Under the pieces are notes generated by a model, which saw nothing but the letters and a program-made list of their open reading frames with translations, made no database searches and was not told where the DNA came from. From assembly GCF_000730625.1 (NCBI RefSeq), contig NZ_BBIT01000021.1, positions 1-64,000 on the forward strand: a stretch of DNA of 64,000 nt. Direction: 5' to 3'. This DNA is from Pseudomonas oryzihabitans NBRC 102199. GTDB lineage: Bacteria; Pseudomonadota; Gammaproteobacteria; Pseudomonadales; Pseudomonadaceae. Shown piece by piece: positions 45,393 through 57,100 of this stretch. The position numbers were made by a program, and so were the translations under genes. Each line of letters begins with the position of its first letter. Position 1 is the first letter of the stretch.

Positions 45393-48300
45393 GTGGATAT
45401 GAACCGTCGGCAATTCTTCAAGGTCGCTGGAGTCGGCCTTGCGGGATCCAGCCTGGCGGCGTTAGGCATGGCTCCCACAGCCGCCTTTGCCGACCAGGTG
45501 CGCCATTTCAAACTGGCGCACACCGTGGAAACCCGTAACACCTGTCCCTACTGTTCGGTCGGCTGCGGCCTGATCATGTACAGCATGGGCGACCGGGCCA
45601 AGAACGTGGCCCAGAACATCATTCACATCGAGGGCGACGCCGACCACCCGGTCAATCGCGGCACCCTCTGCCCGAAGGGCGCTGGCCTGCTGGATTTCAT
45701 CCACAGCCCCAATCGCCTCAAGTACCCCGAAGTCCGCAAGCCCGGCAGCAACGAGTGGACCCGCATCAGCTGGGACGAGGCGCTCGGGCGCATCGCCACC
45801 CTGATGAAGGAAGACCGCGATGCCAACTTCATCGCCACCAACGACAAGGGCCAGACGGTCAATCGCTGGCTGACCACGGGCTTTCTGGCCGCCTCGGCGT
45901 CCTCCAATGAAACCGGTTATCTGACGCACAAGATCGCACGGAGTCTGGGCCTGCTGGCCTTCGACAATCAGGCGCGCGTCTGACACGGCCCGACGGTGGC
46001 AGGTCTTGCCCCGACGTTTGGCCGTGGTGCGATGACGAATCATTGGAGCGACATCAAGAACGCCAATCTCGTCCTCATCATGGGCGGCAATGCCGCTGAA
46101 GCCCATCCGTGCGGCTTCAAATGGGTCACCGAAGCCAAGGCGCACAACAACGCCCGGCTGATCGTGGTCGATCCGCGTTTCACCCGTTCCGCCTCGGTGG
46201 CGGATTACTACGCGCCGATCCGTACCGGCAGCGACATCGCCTTCCTGGGCGGGCTGATCAATTACCTGATCACGAACGACAAGATCCAGCAGGAGTACGT
46301 CCGCAACTACACCGACGCCGGCTTCCTGGTGAAGGAAGGCTTCACCTTCGAGGACGGCCTGTACAACGGCTACGATGCGGAGAAGCGCACCTACACCGAC
46401 AAGGTGAACTGGGGCTATCAGATCGGCGACGACGGCTTCGTCAAGATCGATCCGACCCTGCAGGATCCGCGCTGCGTCTTCCAGCTGATGAAGCAGCACT
46501 ACAGCCGCTACACCCTGGAGGTGGCCAGCCAGACCTGCGGCACGCCGCCCGAGGCGATCCAGAAAGTCTGGGCGGAAATCGCCGAGACCTCGGCGCCCGG
46601 TCGCGTCATGACCATCCTCTATGCCCTGGGCTGGACCCAGCACTCCATCGGCGCGCAGATCATCCGCTGCGGCGCCATGGTGCAACTGCTGCTGGGCAAC
46701 ATCGGCATGCCCGGTGGCGGCATGAACGCCCTGCGCGGTCACTCCAACATCCAGGGCCTCACCGACCTGGGTCTGCTGTCGATCCAACTGCCCGGCTACC
46801 TGACCATCGGCGGCGACGGCGAGCAGGACTACAACGCCTTCATCACCAAGCGCGCCAGCAAGCCGCTGCGCCCGGGGCAGCTGAGCTACTGGCAGAACTA
46901 CGGCAAGTTTCACGTCAGCCTGATGAAGGCCTGGTACGGCGACAAGGCCACCAAGGACAACGACTGGTGCTACCACTGGTTGCCCAAGGTCGATGTCACC
47001 GGTGCCGGCTACGACGTCCTGCGCTACTTCGACATGATGGGCAAGGGCCAGGTCAACGGCTATGTCTGCCAGGGCTTCAACCCCATCGCCGCCTTCCCCA
47101 ACAAGGCCAAGGTGATGCGCGGGCTGTCCAAGCTCAAGTGGCTGGTGATCATGGATCCCCTGGCCACCGAGACCTCCGAGTTCTGGCGCAACCACGGCGA
47201 TCACAACGATGTGAACACCGCCGAGATCCAGACCGAGGTGTTCCGCCTGCCCACCACCTGCTTCGCCGAGGAAGACGGCTCCCTGGTCAACTCCAGCCGC
47301 TGGCTGCAGTGGCACTACAAGGGTGCCGAGGCACCCGGCGAAGGGCGCAGCGACATCGCCATCATGTCCGAGCTGTTCCTCAAGCTGCGCGAGGCCTATG
47401 CCAGGGAGGGCGGGGCCTTCCCCGATCCCATCCTGGGGCTGTCCTGGCCCTACGCCAAGCCCGAGGAGCCGGCACCGGAAGAACTCGCCAAGGAGTTCAA
47501 CGGCTACGCCGTCACCGATGTGCTGGATGCCAAGGGCGCGGTCTCGGCCAAGGCCGGGCAGCAGCTCGCCGGTTTCGGCCAGTTGATGGACGATGGCAGC
47601 ACGGCCTCGGGTTGCTGGATCTTCTGCGGGTCCTGGACCGAGCAGGGCAACCAGATGGCGCGGCGCGACAACAGCGATCCCTTCCATATGGGGCAGACCC
47701 TGGGCTGGGCCTGGTCGTGGCCGAACAACAGACGCATCCTCTACAACCGTGCCTCCTCGGATCTCCAGGGCAAGCCCTGGGACCCGAGCAAGAAGCTGGT
47801 GTGGTGGAACGACAAGGCGCAGAAGTGGGGCGGCACCGACGTACCCGACTACAAGATCGACGCCAAGCCGGCCGATGGCATGAGTCCCTTCATCATGAAC
47901 CCCGAAGGGGTGGCGCGCTTCTTCGCCCTGGACAAGATGGCCGAAGGGCCCTTCCCGGAACACTACGAGCCGTTCGAGACCCCCATCGGCGTCAACCCGT
48001 TGCACCCCAACAACCGCAAGGCCTTGAACAGCCCGGCGGCGCGGGTGCTCAAGGATGACTGGGCGGACTTCGGCGATCGCAAGGACTTCCCCTATGCGGC
48101 CACCACCTACCGCCTGACCGAGCACTTCCACTACTGGAGCAAGCACTGCCGCCTCAACGCCATCATCCAGCCGGAGCAATTCGTCGAGATCGGCGAGGTG
48201 CTGGCCAAGCAGAAGGGCATCGCCGCCGGCGATCTGGTGCGCGTCACCTCCAAGCGTGGCCACATCGTCTGCAAGGCGGTGGTGACCAAGCGGATCCGTC

Positions 48301-48473
48301 CGCTGCAGGTCAACGGCGAGACGGTGCACCACGTCGGCATCCCCATCCACTGGGGCTTCTCCGGTGTGGCGCGGATGGGTTATCTGGCCAACACCCTGAC
48401 CCCCTTCGTGGGTGACGGGAATACCCAGACGCCCGAGTTCAAGTCGTTCCTCGTCAACGTGGAGAAAGCGTGA
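45393..48473 (+). CDS. fdnG: formate dehydrogenase-N alpha subunit FdnG, selenoprotein
   Basis: A 1026-residue molybdenum bis-MGD catalytic subunit that oxidises formate in the periplasm. GTG 45393 has GAGGA 8 bases upstream; ATG 45399 is the alternative. Tat signal [10 protein letters not shown], then the 4Fe-4S motif CPYCSVGC...LCPKG. The frame is interrupted by TGA at 45981-45983, codon 197, where [26 protein letters not shown] matches the selenocysteine site of FdnG (Sec196 in E. coli). The same frame then runs open to 48473, and a SECIS hairpin follows the UGA. It should be annotated as one gene with Sec readthrough, not as two ORFs. Electrons pass to FdnH and FdnI. Confidence 0.96.
45981..46020 (+). 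promoter_or_regulatory. Sec UGA codon and bacterial SECIS element in fdnG
   Basis: UGA at 45981 is followed by a hairpin whose apex is GGCA (45998-46001), loop GGTCT (46002-46006), TGCC (46007-46010). A GGUCU-type apical loop at this distance is what SelB recognises in E. coli fdhF/fdnG. Confidence 0.9.
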
Positions 48474-49432
48474 TGGCCAGTCAGGATATCTATGCCCGCT
48501 CCGCGACCACCACGGCCTACACCTCGGTGCGCACCCAGGCGGAAGTGGCCAAGCTGATCGACGTGTCCAAGTGCATCGGCTGCAAGGCCTGCCAGGTCGC
48601 CTGCTCGGAATGGAACGAGTTGCGCGACGAGGTGGGCCATACCCATGGCACCTACGACAACCCGGCGGACCTCACCGCGGACTCCTGGACGCTGATGCGC
48701 TTCACCGAGCACGAGGACGAGGCCGGCAAGCTGGAGTGGCTGATCCGCAAGGACGGCTGCATGCACTGCGCCGAGCCGGGTTGCCTCAAGGCCTGTCCGA
48801 GTCCGGGGGCCATCGTCAAGTACGCCAACGGCATCGTCGACTTCAACCAGGACCACTGCATCGGTTGCGGCTACTGCATCGCCGGTTGTCCCTTCGATAT
48901 CCCGCGGATCTCGAAGAAGGACAACAAGGCCTACAAGTGCTCGCTGTGTTCGGACCGGGTCGGGGTCGGCCTGGAGCCGGCCTGCGTGAAGACCTGCCCG
49001 ACCGGCGCCATCACCTTCGGCACCAAGGGCGCCATGAAGGAGCACGCCGCCGAGCGCATCGTCGATCTCAAGAGCCGCGGCTACGAGAACGCCGGTCTGT
49101 ACGACCCGGCTGGGGTAGGGGGCACCCACGTCATGTACGTGCTGCACCATGCCGACCAGCCGCAGCTGTACAACCACCTGCCCAAGGACCCGACCATCAG
49201 CCCCACGGTGGGCCTGTGGAAGGGCTTCACCAAGCCCCTGGCGCTGTTCGCCATGGGCGCGGCGGTGCTGGCCGGCTTCTTCCACTACGTGCGTGTCGGC
49301 CCCAACCGGACCGATGACGACGACGAGGTGGTCGAGGCGCCGCCCCGTCCCGAGGGCGATGCGCCCAGGGGCGAGGTCAAGCAGCTGAGTCCGTCCGTGC
49401 AGATCTTCGATCCGCACGACAAGCAGCCCTAG
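48473..49432 (+). CDS. fdnH: formate dehydrogenase-N beta (iron-sulfur) subunit
   Basis: A 319-residue electron-transfer subunit with four ferredoxin-type cysteine clusters: [43 protein letters not shown] and CSLCSDRV...[10 protein letters not shown] single C-terminal helix ([18 protein letters not shown]) anchors it to the membrane. ATG 48473 overlaps the fdnG stop by one base. Confidence 0.96.
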   Translation: MASQDIYARSATTTAYTSVRTQAEVAKLIDVSKCIGCKACQVACSEWNELRDEVGHTHGTYDNPADLTADSWTLMRFTEHEDEAGKLEWLIRKDGCMHCAEPGCLKACPSPGAIVKYANGIVDFNQDHCIGCGYCIAGCPFDIPRISKKDNKAYKCSLCSDRVGVGLEPACVKTCPTGAITFGTKGAMKEHAAERIVDLKSRGYENAGLYDPAGVGGTHVMYVLHHADQPQLYNHLPKDPTISPTVGLWKGFTKPLALFAMGAAVLAGFFHYVRVGPNRTDDDDEVVEAPPRPEGDAPRGEVKQLSPSVQIFDPHDKQP

Positions 49433-49478
49433 CAGGGGTACGCCCCCGGCTTGGCCGGGGGCGTCCTGGGAGATCGAG

Positions 49479-50102
49479 ATGAAACCTGAAATCCAGCGTT
49501 ACAACGCCAACGAGCGGACCAACCACTGGATCGTGGCGATCCTGTTCTTCATGGCCGGGCTGTCGGGACTGGCGCTGTTCCATCCCGCGCTGTTCTGGCT
49601 TTCGAACCTGTTCGGCGGCGGCACCTGGACGCGCATCCTGCACCCCTTCATGGGTGTGGCGATGTTCGTGTTCTTCGCCTTTCTGGTGATCCGCTTCTGG
49701 CGGCACAACAAGATCGGTCGCGAGGACGCCCAGTGGCTCAAGCAGATCAACGACGTCCTGAACAACCGCGAGGAAAAGCTGCCGCCGATCGACAAGTACA
49801 ACCCCGGGCAGAAGATCCTGTTCTGGGTGCTGCTGGCCTGCATGCTGGTCCTCTTGGTCAGCGGCGTGGTCATCTGGCGGCAGTACTTCGCCCACCTGTT
49901 CCCCATCCCGGTGATCCGCCTGGGCGCCCTGGCCCATGCCGTCGCCGCCTTCGTGCTGGTGCTGTCGATCATCGTGCACATCTATGCCGGGATCTGGATC
50001 AAGGGTTCGGTGACCGCGATGATGACCGGCTGGGTGAGCCGGGCCTGGGCCAAGAAGCACCACTCGCTGTGGTACGAGAAGGTCACCCGCGAGAAGAAGT
50101 GA
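49479..50102 (+). CDS. fdnI: formate dehydrogenase-N gamma subunit, cytochrome b556
   Basis: A 207-residue di-heme cytochrome b with four helices; heme-ligating His are likely in NERTNHWIVAILFF, ILHPFMGVAMFVF and the last helix LSIIVHIYAGIW. It passes electrons to the quinone pool. 46 bases separate it from fdnH. Confidence 0.94.
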   Translation: MKPEIQRYNANERTNHWIVAILFFMAGLSGLALFHPALFWLSNLFGGGTWTRILHPFMGVAMFVFFAFLVIRFWRHNKIGREDAQWLKQINDVLNNREEKLPPIDKYNPGQKILFWVLLACMLVLLVSGVVIWRQYFAHLFPIPVIRLGALAHAVAAFVLVLSIIVHIYAGIWIKGSVTAMMTGWVSRAWAKKHHSLWYEKVTREKK

Positions 50103-50112
50103 GCCCTTTGCT

Positions 50113-50202
50113 GTTGGGCTTCGCTGCGCTCAACCCAACCTACCGGATGAGGTACGCGGCATTTTTTGCCCCCTCTCCCTCCGGGAGAGGGTTGGGGTGA
50201 GG
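50113..50202. repeat. two REP-like hairpins after fdnI
   Basis: GTTGGG (50113-50118) pairs with CCCAAC (50134-50139). CCCTCTCCC (50171-50179) pairs with GGGAGAGGG (50183-50191), followed by TTGGGGTGAGGG. The second is the inverted form of the hairpin in each 130-bp unit at 22.0-22.7 kb. Confidence 0.8.
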
Positions 50203-50276
50203 GCAGCAGAGCCCGCACCCCAACCCGCCCGCTATCCTGAATCCTCTCTTCCACCGTTCTGCTAAGGAGCCCTGCC

Positions 50277-51194
50277 ATGGCGGGCCAGATCCTCGAGCCC
50301 GGCGAAATCGAAGCCGCGGCCGTCAATCCCGATTTCATCCTGCTGCCCGGTGGCGAGCTGTTCGGCTATCGCGCCGACCGCCTGCGCCTGCTGGCCACCG
50401 GCAATGCCCTGGGCGACTACCTGTTGCTGATGGCCGAGGTGTGCGAGGCCCAGCAAGGGGTCTTCGACCGCCTCGCGCCCCTGCCGCTGGACGAGGCGCG
50501 CAGCGCCCGGAGTCTGCAGCACGGCCTGCCACCCCTGGGCTACGACACCCTGGTCCGCGAAGGCGACTGGCTGCCCGCGCTGGATGCCCTGCTGGAGACC
50601 CTCACGCTCTCTCAGGCACCGGTGCAGGCCGCCCTGGGCGAACTGCGCCAGGCCGACACCGGCCAGCGCAAGGCCTGGGCCATCGCCCTGCTGGCGGGCA
50701 GCTACGAGCTGGTGCCGGCCGGCGTGGTGCCCTTCCTCGGCGCCGCCCTGCAGGTGGCCTGGACCCACTGGCTGCAACGCAGCGACTTCAGCGCCCTGCG
50801 CGAACAGGGCAGCCAGACGGCCTGCCCCTGCTGCGGCGCGCCGCCCATGGCCGGCGTCATCCATCACCTGGGCAAGGCCAATGGCCTGAGGTACCTCACC
50901 TGTTCGCTGTGCGCCTGCGAATGGCACTTCGTGCGGGTCAAGTGCAGCCACTGCGAGACGGGCAAGGGGCTGGGCTACTACTCCCTGAGCACTGACGACG
51001 CCAACGCCCAGAAGGCCCCGCTGCGCGCCGAGACCTGTGCCCACTGCAAGACCTACCTCAAGCACCTCTATCGCGACCACGACGCCCGCAGCGAGCCCCT
51101 GTCCGCCGACCTCGCCAGCCTGGCGCTGGACGTGCGCCTGGCGGAAGAGGGCTACGAGCGCCACGCGCCCAACCTGCTGTTCGCCCCGGGCTAG
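50277..51194 (+). CDS. fdhE: formate dehydrogenase accessory protein FdhE
   Basis: A 305-residue cytoplasmic iron-binding protein needed for active formate dehydrogenase-N. The N-terminal half is helical; the C-terminal half has the diagnostic CxxC motifs ACPCCGAPP, CSLCACEWHFVRVKCSHC and ETCAHCKTYLKHLY. It follows fdnI after 174 bases that hold REP hairpins. Confidence 0.94.
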   Translation: MAGQILEPGEIEAAAVNPDFILLPGGELFGYRADRLRLLATGNALGDYLLLMAEVCEAQQGVFDRLAPLPLDEARSARSLQHGLPPLGYDTLVREGDWLPALDALLETLTLSQAPVQAALGELRQADTGQRKAWAIALLAGSYELVPAGVVPFLGAALQVAWTHWLQRSDFSALREQGSQTACPCCGAPPMAGVIHHLGKANGLRYLTCSLCACEWHFVRVKCSHCETGKGLGYYSLSTDDANAQKAPLRAETCAHCKTYLKHLYRDHDARSEPLSADLASLALDVRLAEEGYERHAPNLLFAPG

Positions 51195-51206
51195 ACCGGG
51201 CACTGT

Positions 51207-51228
51207 GACCGCCCGGGGCAGGGCGGTC
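51207..51228 (+). terminator. hairpin after fdhE
   Basis: GACCGCCC (51207-51214), GGGGCA loop, GGGCGGTC (51221-51228), with only a weak T tract. It ends the fdn operon. Confidence 0.6.
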
Positions 51229-51513
51229 GCCGCTTCTGTTTCCGCATATGGCGGGCTGCTCCGCCCGGGCCTCTGTAGGCGCACGCTCCCCGGTTGCGCT
51301 TCGTGAAGCCAAGCCGCGCGAACCTCGGCGAAGCGGTCGCCAACGTTGCTTATCGCGCCAAGAGTCGCTCGAGGATGCCCTGTCACCTCCGGGTCATCTT
51401 GCAGAGCCAGTCTATCGAGGGGCACAAAACCTTCTATCACGCCGGGCGGCGAAGCCGTCTAGTATGGAGATTGCGCCGCTTCGTCGGTGTGCCCATCTGA
51501 TGAGGGGATAACA

Positions 51514-51597
51514 ATGACCGAAACGTCCGCTTCGCCCATGGTGGGGCTCTCTCCGGAGCCGGCTCGACGCCGGCATCGGTGTCTGTCGAGCCCCTAG
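51514..51597 (+). other. possible leader peptide and attenuator-like stems before katG
   Basis: The 492-bp gap before katG has no standard gene, but a 27-codon frame (ATG 51514 to TAG 51597) is preceded by GAGGGG at a suitable distance and encodes a peptide with SPEPARRRHR. Its 3' half can form GGCTCGAC/GTCGAGCC (51561-51568 with 51585-51592). A competing GGCTC/GAGCC stem (51546-51550 with 51556-51560) is also possible. This looks like a leader/attenuator, but chance is not excluded. The rest of 51229-51686 shows no feature I can name. Confidence 0.3.
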
Positions 51598-51650
51598 GCC
51601 GACGCGACCGGAACCACGCCTTCTGCAGGCCGTGCTGCTGTCGCGGCTGA

Positions 51651-53948
<2,298 letters not shown>

Positions 53949-53965
53949 TCGCCATGCGGTGACGG

Positions 53966-53995
53966 AAAACGCCTCCTTCGGGAGGCGTTTTTTTT
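53966..53995 (+). terminator. intrinsic terminator of katG
   Basis: AACGCCTCC (53968-53976), TTCG loop, GGAGGCGTT (53981-53989) and T8. Confidence 0.94.
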
Positions 53996-54097
53996 GGCCT
54001 CGCCAGCGACCCGCCGTTCATCCCCGATCAGTAGCGAGTCTCGCGGAGGCCACAGCCTGGAGCCATTCCGGCGCCCCCGGCGCGAGGGTCCGCCAGC

Positions 54098-54150
54098 CTT
54101 AAGCAAACCCTAAGCGCCCCTTAAGGAGCGCGTAACCCGGGAGATACAAA
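54098..54150 (+). promoter_or_regulatory. three CTTAAG-like boxes (PmrA-like) before the Pls synthetase
   Basis: CTTAAG (54098-54103), N5, CCTAAG (54109-54114), N5, CTTAAG (54120-54125): direct repeats with an 11-base period. The PmrA/BasR box is YTTAAK-N5-YTTAAK. The last copy sits where a -35 would be: 17 bases later is GATACA (54143-54148), and TACAAA (54145-54150) is the alternative -10. Another OmpR-class regulator is possible. Confidence 0.6.
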
Positions 54151-54179
54151 CTGCGCTAAACACCCAGAGGCTGTCCCCC

Positions 54180-57100
54180 ATGGAAGCGCTTGCCGAACTC
54201 TCCCTCAGTCTGGTCGAAGGCCCCATCCGCCCCGATCTGTGCCGCGATGAAGTCCTCGCCGATCTGTTCGAGGCCACCGCGGCGCGGGCGCCGGAGCGAC
54301 CCGCCCTGCTCGAAGGCGAGCGCAGCCTGAGCTACGGCGAACTGAACGCCTGGGCCGACCGCGCCGCCTCGCGGCTGTTGGCCGCCGGCGCCGGGCCCGG
54401 CCGCGTGGTCGGCCTCTGGCTGCCGCGCGGCATCGAGCTGCTGGTGATGCAGCTGGCCATCGCCAAGACCGGCGCCGCCTGGCTGCCCTGCGATGCCGAA
54501 ACCCCGGCCGACCGCGTGGCCCTGTGCCTGGAAGACGCCCAGGCGGTAGGCGTGATCACCGGGGCGCCCTTCGCCGATCTGCTGGCGCGCCCCGGGTTGC
54601 ACTGCTGGACCCCCGACGCGCTGAGCGTCGCCCTGGGCAGCGGCGAAACCCTGCGCCGGCGCGGCCTGGTCTCTCCGGACAATCTGGCCTATCTGATCTA
54701 CACCTCCGGCTCCACCGGCAAGCCCAAGGGCATCGGCATCCGCCAGGACAGCATCTGCCACTTCCTGCGCAGCGAGAATTCGCTGCTCGGCATCGAGGCC
54801 GGCGACCGGGTCTACCAGGGTTTCTCGGTGGCCTTCGACATGTCCTTCGAAGAGATCTGGATCAGCTACCTGGTGGGCGCCACCCTCTGGCTGGCCCCGC
54901 GCGAGATCACCGCCGATCCCGAGGCCCTGGCCCGCGCCCTGAGCGCCAATCGCATCAGCGTGCTGCACGTGGTGCCGACCCTGCTGGCGCTGCTGCCGGA
55001 AGACGTCCCCAGCCTGCGCCTGATCAACCTGGGCGGCGAGATGTGCCCCGAGCCCCTGGTGGCGCGCTGGAGCCGGCCGCAACGGCGGCTGTTCAACACC
55101 TATGGCCCCAGCGAGGCCACCGTCTCGGCGAGTCTGGCGCAGCTGCAACCGGGCGAGCCGGTGACCATTGGCCGGCCGCTGCCCAACTACAGCCTGCTGG
55201 TGGTGCCTGCCGATGCCAGCCAGCCACTGGCGCTGCTGCCGCGCGACCAGGTGGGCGAACTCTGCATCACCGGTCCCGGCGTGGCCGATGGCTACCTGGG
55301 CCGCCCGGAGCTGACCGCCGAGAAATTCCTGCCCAATCCCTGGAGCACCGGCAGTCACGATCTCAAGCTCTATCGCACCGGTGACCTGGCGCGGGTCGAC
55401 GAACACGGGCAGGTGCACTGCCTGGGCCGGGTCGATGACCAGGTGAAGATCCGCGGCTATCGCGTCGAACTGGGCGAGATCGAAGCCACCCTGGCCCGCC
55501 AACCCGGGGTCGGGACCGTGGCCGTGGTGCTGCGCGAAGAGGGCGGCGTGGAGCAACTGGTGGCCTTCCTGGTCGGCGATGGCGGCCCGCTGCCACGCAG
55601 CGACCTGCTGCGCACCGAACTGGCCGGCTGCCTGCCGCTGTACATGGTGCCCAGCCGCTTCGAGTGGCTCGGCGAGATGCCACGGCTGAATTCCGGCAAG
55701 ATCGATCGCAAGCAACTGCGGGCCCGCCCCCTGGCCATCGCTGCGGTGGCGCCGGTCGCTCCGGCCAGCGGCGCCCTGGGTGCGCTGCTGGCGGCCACCG
55801 CCGAACTCTTCCCCGGTCAGCCGCTGCACGCCGAGATGGATTTCTTCGACGACCTGGGCGGGCACTCGCTGTTCGCCGCCCGGCTGGTCTCGCGCCTGCG
55901 CCAGGATCCGCGCTATGCCAGTGCCACGGTCAAGGCGGTCTATGCCGGCCGCACCCTGGGCGCCATCGCCGAGGCCCTGGAGGCCGACGCCGCCGAAGCG
56001 GGCGCAACGACGGCCACCGAGGCCTGGGCGCCACCCAGCCGCTGGCGGCGCTGGCGCTGTGGCCTGGCCCAGGCGGTAGCCCTGCCGCCGCTGCTGACCC
56101 TGCGCCTGGGCCGCTGGCTGGCGCCCTTCCTGGCCTTCCCGCTGCTGATCCATTCCGGCACCGCGCTGCCCCTGGCGATGCTGACCGCCCTCAGCCTGTT
56201 CGTCCTGGCCATCGGCCTGGAATTCGCCGTGGCCGTGGTGGGCAAGCGCCTCACCGGCCGCCTGCAGCCCGGTCGCTATCCGCTCTGGGGACTGACCTAC
56301 TACCGCTGGTGGCTGGGTGAGCGTTTCCTCGCTCTGGCGCCGGCCTACCTGCTCAGCGGCTCGCCCCTGGCGCGGGGCTGGCTGCGCCTGCTTGGCGCAC
56401 GCGTCGGCGCCGAAGCCTTCGTCGGCACCCTGACCCTGCGCGTCCCCGAGTTGCTGACCCTGGGGCAGGGCGCCAGCCTGGGCAACGGCGTCAATTTCGA
56501 AAACGCCCGGGTGCTGCGCGGCGAATTGCTGCTCGGCGCCGTGACCCTGGGGCGCGAAGCCCAGGTCGGCTCCTATGCCATCCTCGAAGGCGACACCGCC
56601 CTCGGTGACGGTGCGCGCCTGCAGGCCCAATCCGCCCTGCGCAGCGGTCAGCGCATCCCGGCCGGCCGCCACTGGGGCGGCGCGCCGGCCCGCGATCAGG
56701 GTGCCGCCGGTGCCCGCGTGCTGCCGCCGGCCCCGGTGTCCCGTGCCCAGCGTGCCCTGCTCAAGGGCCTCTATGCCCTCAGCGGCCTGGTGGTCTCGGT
56801 GCTGTTCTTCATGCCGCTGTTTCCCCTGGCGCTGCTGATCGACGAACTGGAAAGCTTTGGTGGACTACCCTGGTGGCACACCTCTTCGCTGCTGCTCGAT
56901 GCCCTGCAGTACGGCGTACTGGCCCTGCCGCTGGGCGTGGTCAGCGTCGCCCTGACCCTGCTCGGCTGCGCCCTGGCGCGGCGGCTGATCCTGCCACGCC
57001 TGGAAGAAGGCCAGTGGTCGATCGACAGCCTCTTCTACTGGCGCAAGTGGCTGGCCAACCTGATCCAGGAGTCGGCGCTGCAAAGCTTGCAGGGCCTCTA

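Noticed and set aside
45981-45983. Premature stop making fdnG a pseudogene
   Set aside because: The TGA is at the conserved selenocysteine position with a SECIS hairpin, and selA is present in the window.
45462-48350. Long open frame antisense to fdnG, and similar antisense frames over asrA, katG, the Pls synthetase, the lipase/selA junction and ssuD
   Set aside because: High-GC third-position bias keeps the opposite strand open. These frames lack recognisable domains and ribosome sites, and each lies over a strongly identified gene.
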